Of a DNA stretch of 64,000 bases, positions 11,584 to 23,166 are shown piece after piece. The DNA lies in the NCBI GenBank assembly GCA_964057225.1, contig OZ059894.1, positions 2,356,001 through 2,420,000 on the forward strand, read 5' to 3'. The DNA comes from Auanema rhodensis. Taxonomy: Eukaryota; Nematoda; Chromadorea; Rhabditida; Rhabditidae. Under the pieces are notes generated by a model. That model saw only the letters and a list, made by a program, of their open reading frames with translations. It had not been told where the DNA came from and made no database searches. The stretch's first letter is position 1. Each line of letters begins with the position of its first letter. The position numbers and the translations under genes were made by a program.

Positions 11584-13582
11584 AAATCGAGGATATAAGT
11601 GTGAACTTATATCAGTTGATATCTCGGTGCATTTTTAAGCTAGCGCAAATCTGATAACACAGATCGACGCAGCTTGAAAATCCGCATCGAATGCACTATA
11701 CTACTTTGAGAAGCGCTTAATACAAAAATTAGTTATGATCGTTTGAAAAATGATGCATTAGTGTATGTTGAGTTTCCATGTACACTCAACATTGCTTCCA
11801 AAAACATTTTGACAAAAATTTTTTCGAGAAATTTCAAAATAATTTAGCAGAAAGTAGATGTTTTTAAATTCCTTTTTTCAAGGCAAAGACGATGGACATT
11901 GTTATTCAACGAAAAAAGTAATTCTTCAGGGTGAAAATCGAGGATATAAGTGTGAACTTATATCAGTTGATATCTCGGTGCATTTTTAAGCTAGCGCAAA
12001 TCTGATAACACAGATCGACGCAGCTTAAAAATCCGCATCGAATGCACTATACTACATTGAGGAACGCTTAATACAAAAATTAGTTATGATCGTTTGAAAA
12101 ATAATGCATTAGTGTATGTTGAGTTTCCATGTACACTCAACATAGCTTCCAAAAACATTTTGACAAAAATTTTTTCGAAAAATTTCAAAATAATTTAGCG
12201 AAAAGTAGATGTTTTTAGATTCCTTTTATCAAGGCAAAGACGATGGACAATGTTATTCAACGAAAAAATTAATTCTTCAGGGTGAAAATCTAGGATATAA
12301 GTGTGAACTTATATCAGTTGATATCTCGGTGCATTTTTAAGCTAGCGCAAATCTGATAACACAGATCGACGCAGCTTGAAAATCCGCATCGAATGCACTA
12401 TACTACATTGAGAAACGCTTAATACAAAAATTAGTTATGATTGTTTGAAAAATGATGCATTAGTGTATGTTGAGTTTCCATGTACGCTCAACATTGCTTC
12501 CAAAAACATTTTGACAAAAATTTTTTCGAAAAATTTCAAAATAATTTAGCAAAAAATAGATGTTTTTAGATTCCTTTTTTCAAGGCAAAGACGATGGACA
12601 ATGTTATTCAACGAAAAAATTAATTCTTCAGGGTGAAAATCGAGGATATAAGTGTGAACTTATATCAGTTGAGATCTCGGTGCATTTTTAAGCTAGCGCA
12701 AATCTGATAACACAGATCGACGCAGCTTAAAAATCCGCATCGAATGCACTATACTACATTGAAGAACGCTTAATACAAAAATTAGTTATGATCGTTTGAA
12801 AAATAATGCATTAGTGTATGTTGAGTTTCCATGTACACTCAACATAGCTTCCAAAAACATTTTGACAAAAATTTTTTCGAAAAATTTCAGAATAATTTAG
12901 CAGAAAGTAGATGTTTTTAGATTTCTTTTCTCAAGGCAAAGACGATGGACAATGTTATTCAACGAAAAAATTAATTCTTCAGGGTGAAAATCGAGGATAT
13001 AAGTGTGAACTTATATCAATTGATATCTCGGTGCATTTTTAAGCTAGCGCAAATCTGATAACACAGATCGACGCAGCTTAAAAATCCGCATCGAATGCAC
13101 TATACTACATTGAGAAACGCTCAATACAAAAATTAGTTATGATCGTTTGAAAAATGATGCATTAGTGTATGTTGAGTTTCCATGTACACTCAACATTGCT
13201 TCCAAAAACATTTTGACAAAAATTTTTTCGAAAAATTTCAAAATAATTTAGCAAAAAGTAGATGTTTTCAGATTTTTTTTTTCAAGGCAAAGACGATGGA
13301 CAATGTTATTCAACGAAAAAATTAATTCTTCAGGGTGAAAATCGAGGATATAAGTGTGAACTTATATCAGTTGATATCTCGGTGCATTTTTAAGCTAGCG
13401 CAAATCTGATAACACAGATCGACGCAGCTTAAAAATCCGCATCGAATGCACTATACTACATTGAAAAACGCTTAATAAAAAAATTAGTTATGATCGTTTG
13501 AAAAATGATGCATTAGTGTATATTGAGTTTCCATGTACACTCAACATTGCTTCCAAAAACATTTTGACAAAAATTTTTTCGA
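11584..13582 (+). repeat. Monomer 34 and 5-monomer higher-order unit, copy 1
   Basis: Monomer 34 starts as B and acquires at 11828 a distinctive tail (G245, G267, A284, T316, G335). The unit then runs tail-E-F-H-I-J head: monomers 35 (11935, E), 36 (12286, F with aaaatctagg), 37 (12637, H), 38 (12988, I) and the first part of 39 (13339, J). The same series follows directly 1755 bp downstream. Position 267 of monomer 37 is G, while its partner monomer 42 has A; this is the one difference I saw. Confidence 0.85.
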
Positions 13583-15337
13583 GAAATTTCAAAATAATTT
13601 AGCAGAAAGTAGATGTTTTTAAATTCCTTTTTTCAAGGCAAAGACGATGGACATTGTTATTCAACGAAAAAAGTAATTCTTCAGGGTGAAAATCGAGGAT
13701 ATAAGTGTGAACTTATATCAGTTGATATCTCGGTGCATTTTTAAGCTAGCGCAAATCTGATAACACAGATCGACGCAGCTTAAAAATCCGCATCGAATGC
13801 ACTATACTACATTGAGGAACGCTTAATACAAAAATTAGTTATGATCGTTTGAAAAATAATGCATTAGTGTATGTTGAGTTTCCATGTACACTCAACATAG
13901 CTTCCAAAAACATTTTGACAAAAATTTTTTCGAAAAATTTCAAAATAATTTAGCGAAAAGTAGATGTTTTTAGATTCCTTTTATCAAGGCAAAGACGATG
14001 GACAATGTTATTCAACGAAAAAATTAATTCTTCAGGGTGAAAATCTAGGATATAAGTGTGAACTTATATCAGTTGATATCTCGGTGCATTTTTAAGCTAG
14101 CGCAAATCTGATAACACAGATCGACGCAGCTTGAAAATCCGCATCGAATGCACTATACTACATTGAGAAACGCTTAATACAAAAATTAGTTATGATTGTT
14201 TGAAAAATGATGCATTAGTGTATGTTGAGTTTCCATGTACGCTCAACATTGCTTCCAAAAACATTTTGACAAAAATTTTTTCGAAAAATTTCAAAATAAT
14301 TTAGCAAAAAATAGATGTTTTTAGATTCCTTTTTTCAAGGCAAAGACGATGGACAATGTTATTCAACGAAAAAATTAATTCTTCAGGGTGAAAATCGAGG
14401 ATATAAGTGTGAACTTATATCAGTTGAGATCTCGGTGCATTTTTAAGCTAGCGCAAATCTGATAACACAGATCGACGCAGCTTAAAAATCCGCATCGAAT
14501 GCACTATACTACATTGAAGAACGCTTAATACAAAAATTAGTTATGATCGTTTGAAAAATAATGCATTAGTGTATGTTGAGTTTCCATGTACACTCAACAT
14601 AGCTTCCAAAAACATTTTGACAAAAATTTTTTCGAAAAATTTCAGAATAATTTAGCAAAAAGTAGATGTTTTTAGATTTCTTTTCTCAAGGCAAAGACGA
14701 TGGACAATGTTATTCAACGAAAAAATTAATTCTTCAGGGTGAAAATCGAGGATATAAGTGTGAACTTATATCAATTGATATCTCGGTGCATTTTTAAGCT
14801 AGCGCAAATCTGATAACACAGATCGACGCAGCTTAAAAATCCGCATCGAATGCACTATACTACATTGAGAAACGCTCAATACAAAAATTAGTTATGATCG
14901 TTTGAAAAATGATGCATTAGTGTATGTTGAGTTTCCATGTACACTCAACATTGCTTCCAAAAACATTTTGACAAAAATTTTTTCGAAAAATTTCAAAATA
15001 ATTTAGCAAAAAGTAGATGTTTTCAGATTTTTTTTTTCAAGGCAAAGACGATGGACAATGTTATTCAACGAAAAAATTAATTCTTCAGGGTGAAAATCGA
15101 GGATATAAGTGTGAACTTATATCAGTTGATATCTCGGTGCATTTTTAAGCTAGCGCAAATCTGATAACACAGATCGACGCAGCTTAAAAATCCGCATCGA
15201 ATGCACTATACTACATTGAAAAACGCTTAATAAAAAAATTAGTTATGATCGTTTGAAAAATGATGCATTAGTGTATATTGAGTTTCCATGTACACTCAAC
15301 ATTGCTTCCAAAAACATTTTGACAAAAATTTTTTCGA
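13583..15337 (+). repeat. 5-monomer higher-order unit, copy 2 (1755 bp)
   Basis: The tail of monomer 39 and monomers 40 (13690, E), 41 (14041, F with aaaatctagg), 42 (14392, H), 43 (14743, I) and the head of 44 (15094, J) repeat copy 1 in order. The private aaaatctagg motif at 12286 and 14041 and the G245 tail at 11828 and 13583 are each exactly 1755 bp apart. Monomer 44 then departs with a different tail (aatgtagc and ccttttttta). Confidence 0.85.
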
Positions 15338-17199
15338 AAAATTTCAAAATAATGTAGCAAAAAGTAGATGTTTTTAGATTCCTTTTTTTAAGGCAAAGAC
15401 GATGGACAATGTTATTCAACGAAAAAATTAATTCTTCAGGGTGAAAATCGAGGATATAAGTAAGAACATATATCAGTTGATATCTCGGTGCATTTTTAAG
15501 CTAGCGCAAATCTGATAACACAGACCGACGCAGCTTAAAAATCCGCATCGAATGCACTATTCTACATTGAGAAACGCTCAATACAAAAATTAGTTATGAT
15601 CGTTTGAAAAATGATGCATTAGTGTATGTTGAGTTTCCATGTACAATCAACATTGCTTCCAAAAACATTTTGACAAAAATTTTTTCGAAAAATTTCAAAA
15701 TAATTTAGCAAAAAGTAGATGTTTTCAGATTTTTTTTTTCAAGGCAAAGACGATGGACAATGTTATTCAACGAAAAAATTAATTCTTCAGGGTGAAAATC
15801 GAGGATATAAGTGTGAACTTATATCAGTTGATATCTCGGTGCATTTTTAAGCTAGCGCAAATCTGATAACACAGATCGACGCAGCTTAAAAATCCGCATC
15901 GAATGCACTATACTACATTGAAAAACGCTTAATAAAAAAATTAGTTATGATCGTTTGAAAAATGATGCATTAGTGTATATTGAGTTTCCATGTACACTCA
16001 ACATTGCTTCCAAAAACATTTTGACAAAAATTTTTTCGAAAAATTTCAGAATAATTTAGCAAAAAGTAGATGTTTTTAGATTCCTTTCTTCAAGGCAAAG
16101 ACGATGGACATTGTTATTCAACGAAAAAATTAATTCTTCAGGGTGAAAATCAAGGATATAAGTAAGAACATATATCAGTTGATATCTCGGTGCATTTTTA
16201 AGCTAGCGCAAATCTGATAACACAGATCGACGCAGCTTAAAAATCCGCATCAAATGCATTATACTACATTGAGAAACGTTCAATACAAAAATTAGTTATG
16301 ATCGTTTGAAAAATGATGAATTAGTGTATGTTGAGTTTCCATGTACACTCAACATTGCTTCCAAAAACATTTTGACAAAAATTTTTTCGAGAAATTTCAA
16401 AATAATTTAGCAAAAAGTAGATGTTTTTAGATTCCTTTTTTCAAGGCGAAGACGATGGACATTGTTATTCAACGAAAAAATTAATTCTTCAGGGTGAAAA
16501 TCGAGGATATAAGTGTGAACTTATATCAGTTGATATCTCGGTGCATTTTTAAGCTAGCGCAAATCTGATAACACAGATCGACGCAGCTTAAAAATCCGCA
16601 TCGAATGCACTATACTACATTGAGAAACGCTTAATACAAAAATTAGTTATGATCGTTTGAAAAATGATGCATTAGTGTATGTTGAGTTTCCATGTACACT
16701 CAACATTGCTTCCAAAAACATTTTGACAAAAATTTTTTCGAAAATTTTCAAAATAATTTAGCAAAAAGTAGATGTTTTTAGATTCCTTTTTTCAAGGCAA
16801 AGACGATGGACATTGTTATTCAACGAAAAAATCAATTCTTCAGGGTGAAAATCGAGGATCTAAGTGTGAACTTATATCAGTTGATATCTCGGTGCATTTT
16901 TAAGCTAGCGCAAATCTGATAACACAGATCGACGCAGCTTAAAAATCCGCATCGAATGCACTATACTACATTGAGAAACGCTCAATACAAAATGTAGTTA
17001 TGATCGTTTGAAAAATGATGCATTAGTGTATGTTGAGTTTCCATGTACACTCAACATTGCTTCCAAAAACATTTTGACAAAAATTTTTTCGAAAAATTTC
17101 AAAATAATTTAGCAAGAAGTAGATGTTTTTAGATTCCTTTTTTCAAGGCAAAGACGATGGACAATGTTATTCAACGAAAAAATAATTTCTTCAGGGTGA
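15094..17199 (+). repeat. J-K-J-L-M-N block, copy 1 (2106 bp)
   Basis: Monomers 44-49. J copies have A127 A128, A140 and A184. K (15445) has the A18 A19 A24 head, C81, T117, A202 and an uninterrupted T run at 286-295. L (16147) has catcaaatgc, A173 and ggcgaag. M (16498) ends with C336. N (16849) has C12, C135, T145 G146, G268 and A336 T338. The same series returns 5967 bp (17 monomers) downstream at 21061-23166. Private differences in this copy are caagg near 16147 and aaaattttc near 16740. Confidence 0.85.
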
Positions 17200-19305
17200 A
17201 AATCGAGGATATAAGTGTGAACTTATATCAGTTGATATCTCGGTGCATTTTTAAGCTAGCGCAAATCTGATAACACAGATCGACGCAGCTTAAAAATCCG
17301 CATCGAATGCACTATACTACATTGAGGAACGCTTAATACAAAAATTAGTTATGATCGTTTGAAAAATGATGCATTAGTGTATGTTGAGTTTCCATGTACA
17401 CTCAACATTGCTTCCAAAAACATTTTGACAAAAATTTTTTCGAAAAATTTCAAAATAATTTAGCAAAAAGTAGATGTTTTTAGATTCCTTTTTTCAAGGC
17501 AAAGACGATGGACAATGTTATTCAACGAAAAAATTAATTCTTCAGGGTGAAAATCGAGGATATAAGTGTGAACTTATATCAGTTGATATCTCGGTGCATT
17601 TTTAAGCTAGCGCAAATCTGATAACACAGATCGACGCAGCTTAAAAATCCGCATCGAATGCACTATACTACATTGAGGAACGCTTAATACAAAAATTAGT
17701 TATGATCGTTTGAAAAATAATGCATTAGTGTATGTTGAGTTTCCATGTACACTCAACATAGCTTCCAAAAACATTTTGACAAAAATTTTTATGAAAAATT
17801 TCAAAATAATTTAGCAAAAAGTAGATGTTTTTAGATTCCTTTTTTCAAGGCAAAGACGATGGACAATGTTATTCAACGAAAAAATTAATTCTTCAGGGTG
17901 AAAATCGAGGATATAAGTGTGAACTTATATCAGTTGATATCTCGGTGCATTTTTAAGCTAGCGCAAATCTGATAACACAGATCGACGCAGCTTGAAAATC
18001 CGCATCGAATGCACTATACTACTTTGAGAAGCGCTTAATACAAAAATTAGTTATGATCGTTTGAAAAATGATGCATTAGTGTATGTTGAGTTTCCATGTA
18101 CACTCAACATAGCTTCCAAAAACATTTTGACAAAAATTTTTTCGAAAAATTTCAGAATAATTTAGCAAAAAGTAGATGTTTTTAGATTTCTTTTCTCAAG
18201 GCAAAGACGATGGACAATGTTATTCAACGAAAAAATTAATTCTTCAGGGTGAAAATCGAGGATATAAGTGTGAACTTATATCAGTTGATATCTCGGTGCA
18301 TTTTTAAGCTAGCGCAAATCTGATAACACAGATCGACGCAGCTTGAAAATCCGCATCGAATGCACTATACTACTTTGAGAAGCGCTTAATACAAAAATTA
18401 GTTATGATCGTTTGAAAAATGATGCATTAGTGTATGTTGAGTTTCCATGTACACTCAACATTGCTTCCAAAAACATTTTGACAAAAGTTTTTTCGAGAAA
18501 TTTCAAAATAATTTAGCAGAAAGTAGATGTTTTTAGATTCCTTTTTTCAAGGCAAAGACGATGGACATTGTTATTCAACGAAAAAAGTAATTCTTCAGGG
18601 TGAAAATCGAGGATATAAGTGTGAACTTATATCAGTTGATATCTCGGTGCATTTTTAAGCTAGCGCAAATCTGATAACACAGATCGACGCAGCTTAAAAA
18701 TCCGCATCGAATGCACTATACTACATTGAGGAACGCTTAATACAAAAATTAGTTATGATTGTTTGAAAAATGATGCATTAGTGTATGTTGAGTTTCCATG
18801 TACACTCAACATAGCTTCCAAAAACATTTTGACAAAAATTTTTTCGAAAAATTTCGAAATAATTTAGCAAAAAGTAGATGTTTTTAGATTCCTTTTTTCA
18901 AGGCAAAGACGATGGACAATGTTATTCAACGAAAAAATTAATTCTTCAGGGTGAAAATCGAGGATATAAGTGTGAACTTATATCAGTTGATATCTCGGTG
19001 CATTTTTAAGCTAGCGCAAATCTGATAACACAGATCGACGCAGCTTGAAAATCCGCATCGAATGCACTATACTACATTGAGAAACGCTTAATACAAAAAT
19101 TAGTTATGATTGTTTGAAAAATGATGCATTAGTGTATGTTGAGTTTCCATGTACGCTCAACATTGCTTCCAAAAACATTTTGACAAAAATTTTTTCGAAA
19201 AATTTCAAAATAATTTAGCAAAAAATAGATGTTTTTAGATTCCTTTTTTCAAGGCAAAGACGATGGACAATGTTATTCAACGAAAAAATTAATTCTTCAG
19301 GGTGA
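17200..19305 (+). repeat. O-P-Q-R-D-F segment (monomers 50-55)
   Basis: Monomer 51 (17551, P) carries a241 t242, giving tttttatgaaaa, a change found only in three monomers of the window (here, 27730 and 29836). Monomer 52 (Q) combines a B-type head with A210. Monomer 53 (18253, R) has caaaagtttt and the G245/G267/T316/G335 tail. Monomer 54 is a D variant lacking G266 and A300. The block from monomer 49 to the first part of monomer 55 recurs 12285 bp (35 monomers) downstream. Confidence 0.85.
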
Positions 19306-21060
19306 AAATCGAGGATATAAGTGTGAACTTATATCAGTTGAGATCTCGGTGCATTTTTAAGCTAGCGCAAATCTGATAACACAGATCGACGCAGCTTAAA
19401 AATCCGCATCGAATGCACTATACTACATTGAAGAACGCTTAATACAAAAATTAGTTATGATCGTTTGAAAAATAATGCATTAGTGTATGTTGAGTTTCCA
19501 TGTACACTCAACATAGCTTCCAAAAACATTTTGACAAAAATTTTTTCGAAAAATTTCAGAATAATTTAGCAAAAAGTAGATGTTTTTAGATTTCTTTTCT
19601 CAAGGCAAAGACGATGGACAATGTTATTCAACGAAAAAATTAATTCTTCAGGGTGAAAATCGAGGATATAAGTGTGAACTTATATCAATTGATATCTCGG
19701 TGCATTTTTAAGCTAGCGCAAATCTGATAACACAGATCGACGCAGCTTAAAAATCCGCATCGAATGCACTATACTACATTGAAGAACGCTTAATACAAAA
19801 ATTAGTTATGATCGTTTGAAAAATAATGCATTAGTGTATGTTGAGTTTCCATGTACACTCAACATAGCTTCCAAAAACATTTTGACAAAAATTTTTTCGA
19901 AAAATTTCAAAATAATGTAGCAAAAAGTAGATGTTTTTAGATTCCTTTTTTTAAGGCAAAGACGATGGACAATGTTATTCAACGAAAAAATTAATTCTTC
20001 AGGGTGAAAATCGAGGATATAAGTAAGAACATATATCAGTTGATATCTCGGTGCATTTTTAAGCTAGCGCAAATCTGATAACACAGACCGACGCAGCTTA
20101 AAAATCCGCATCGAATGCACTATTCTACATTGAGAAACGCTCAATACAAAAATTAGTTATGATCGTTTGAAAAATGATGCATTAGTGTATGTTGAGTTTC
20201 CATGTACAATCAACATTGCTTCCAAAAACATTTTGACAAAAATTTTTTCGAAAAATTTCAAAATAATTTAGCAAAAAGTAGATGTTTTCAAATTTTTTTT
20301 TTCAAGGCAAAGACGATGGACAATGTTATTCAACGAAAAAATTAATTCTTCAGGGTGAAAATCGAGGATATAAGTGTGAACTTATATCAGTTGATATCTC
20401 GGTGCATTTTTAAGCTAGCGCAAATCTGATAACACAGATCGACGCAGCTTAAAAATCCGCATCGAATGCACTATACTACATTGAAAAACGCTTAATAAAA
20501 AAATTAGTTATGATCGTTTGAAAAATGATGCATTAGTGTATATTGAGTTTCCATGTACACTCAACATTGCTTCCAAAAACATTTTGACAAAAATTTTTTC
20601 GAAAAATTTCAAAATAATGTAGCAAAAAGTAGATGTTTTTAGATTCCTTTTTTTAAGGCAAAGACGATGGACAATGTTATTCAACGAAAAAATTAATTCT
20701 TCAGGGTGAAAATCGAGGATATAAGTAAGAACATATATCAGTTGATATCTCGGTGCATTTTTAAGCTAGCGCAAATCTGATAACACAGACCGACGCAGCT
20801 TAAAAATCCGCATCGAATGCACTATTCTACATTGAGAAACGCTCAATACAAAAATTAGTTATGATCGTTTGAAAAATGATGCATTAGTGTATGTTGAGTT
20901 TCCATGTACAATCAACATTGCTTCCAAAAACATTTTGACAAAAATTTTTTCGAAAAATTTCAAAATAATTTAGCAAAAAGTAGATGTTTTCAGATTTTTT
21001 TTTTCAAGGCAAAGACGATGGACAATGTTATTCAACGAAAAAATTAATTCTTCAGGGTGA
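19306..21060 (+). repeat. H, mosaic, and start of K-J dimers (monomers 56-60)
   Basis: Monomer 56 (19306) is H. Monomer 57 (19657) is a mosaic: an A32 head (caattg), an H-like middle (A127, A169, A210) and a J-type tail (aatgtagc, ccttttttta). Monomers 58 and 60 are K, and 59 is J. The K-J pairs form a 702-bp dimer repeat that runs into the next segment. Monomer 58 differs from the other K copies by A284 (gttttcaaat). Confidence 0.8.
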
Positions 21061-23166
21061 AAATCGAGGATATAAGTGTGAACTTATATCAGTTGATATC
21101 TCGGTGCATTTTTAAGCTAGCGCAAATCTGATAACACAGATCGACGCAGCTTAAAAATCCGCATCGAATGCACTATACTACATTGAAAAACGCTTAATAA
21201 AAAAATTAGTTATGATCGTTTGAAAAATGATGCATTAGTGTATATTGAGTTTCCATGTACACTCAACATTGCTTCCAAAAACATTTTGACAAAAATTTTT
21301 TCGAAAAATTTCAAAATAATGTAGCAAAAAGTAGATGTTTTTAGATTCCTTTTTTTAAGGCAAAGACGATGGACAATGTTATTCAACGAAAAAATTAATT
21401 CTTCAGGGTGAAAATCGAGGATATAAGTAAGAACATATATCAGTTGATATCTCGGTGCATTTTTAAGCTAGCGCAAATCTGATAACACAGACCGACGCAG
21501 CTTAAAAATCCGCATCGAATGCACTATTCTACATTGAGAAACGCTCAATACAAAAATTAGTTATGATCGTTTGAAAAATGATGCATTAGTGTATGTTGAG
21601 TTTCCATGTACAATCAACATTGCTTCCAAAAACATTTTGACAAAAATTTTTTCGAAAAATTTCAAAATAATTTAGCAAAAAGTAGATGTTTTCAGATTTT
21701 TTTTTTCAAGGCAAAGACGATGGACAATGTTATTCAACGAAAAAATTAATTCTTCAGGGTGAAAATCGAGGATATAAGTGTGAACTTATATCAGTTGATA
21801 TCTCGGTGCATTTTTAAGCTAGCGCAAATCTGATAACACAGATCGACGCAGCTTAAAAATCCGCATCGAATGCACTATACTACATTGAAAAACGCTTAAT
21901 AAAAAAATTAGTTATGATCGTTTGAAAAATGATGCATTAGTGTATATTGAGTTTCCATGTACACTCAACATTGCTTCCAAAAACATTTTGACAAAAATTT
22001 TTTCGAAAAATTTCAGAATAATTTAGCAAAAAGTAGATGTTTTTAGATTCCTTTCTTCAAGGCAAAGACGATGGACATTGTTATTCAACGAAAAAATTAA
22101 TTCTTCAGGGTGAAAATCGAGGATATAAGTAAGAACATATATCAGTTGATATCTCGGTGCATTTTTAAGCTAGCGCAAATCTGATAACACAGATCGACGC
22201 AGCTTAAAAATCCGCATCAAATGCATTATACTACATTGAGAAACGTTCAATACAAAAATTAGTTATGATCGTTTGAAAAATGATGAATTAGTGTATGTTG
22301 AGTTTCCATGTACACTCAACATTGCTTCCAAAAACATTTTGACAAAAATTTTTTCGAGAAATTTCAAAATAATTTAGCAAAAAGTAGATGTTTTTAGATT
22401 CCTTTTTTCAAGGCGAAGACGATGGACATTGTTATTCAACGAAAAAATTAATTCTTCAGGGTGAAAATCGAGGATATAAGTGTGAACTTATATCAGTTGA
22501 TATCTCGGTGCATTTTTAAGCTAGCGCAAATCTGATAACACAGATCGACGCAGCTTAAAAATCCGCATCGAATGCACTATACTACATTGAGAAACGCTTA
22601 ATACAAAAATTAGTTATGATCGTTTGAAAAATGATGCATTAGTGTATGTTGAGTTTCCATGTACACTCAACATTGCTTCCAAAAACATTTTGACAAAAAT
22701 TTTTTCGAAAAATTTCAAAATAATTTAGCAAAAAGTAGATGTTTTTAGATTCCTTTTTTCAAGGCAAAGACGATGGACATTGTTATTCAACGAAAAAATC
22801 AATTCTTCAGGGTGAAAATCGAGGATCTAAGTGTGAACTTATATCAGTTGATATCTCGGTGCATTTTTAAGCTAGCGCAAATCTGATAACACAGATCGAC
22901 GCAGCTTAAAAATCCGCATCGAATGCACTATACTACATTGAGAAACGCTCAATACAAAATGTAGTTATGATCGTTTGAAAAATGATGCATTAGTGTATGT
23001 TGAGTTTCCATGTACACTCAACATTGCTTCCAAAAACATTTTGACAAAAATTTTTTCGAAAAATTTCAAAATAATTTAGCAAGAAGTAGATGTTTTTAGA
23101 TTCCTTTTTTCAAGGCAAAGACGATGGACAATGTTATTCAACGAAAAAATAATTTCTTCAGGGTGA
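21061..23166 (+). repeat. J-K-J-L-M-N block, copy 2 (2106 bp)
   Basis: Monomers 61-66 repeat 15094-17199 in the same order, including the private cctttcttc of the second J (15796 and 21763), the L copy with catcaaatgcatt (16147 and 22114) and the N copy with C12 (16849 and 22816). Before this block the K-J dimers continue without a break, so the duplication end is hidden inside near-identical repeats. Confidence 0.85.
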
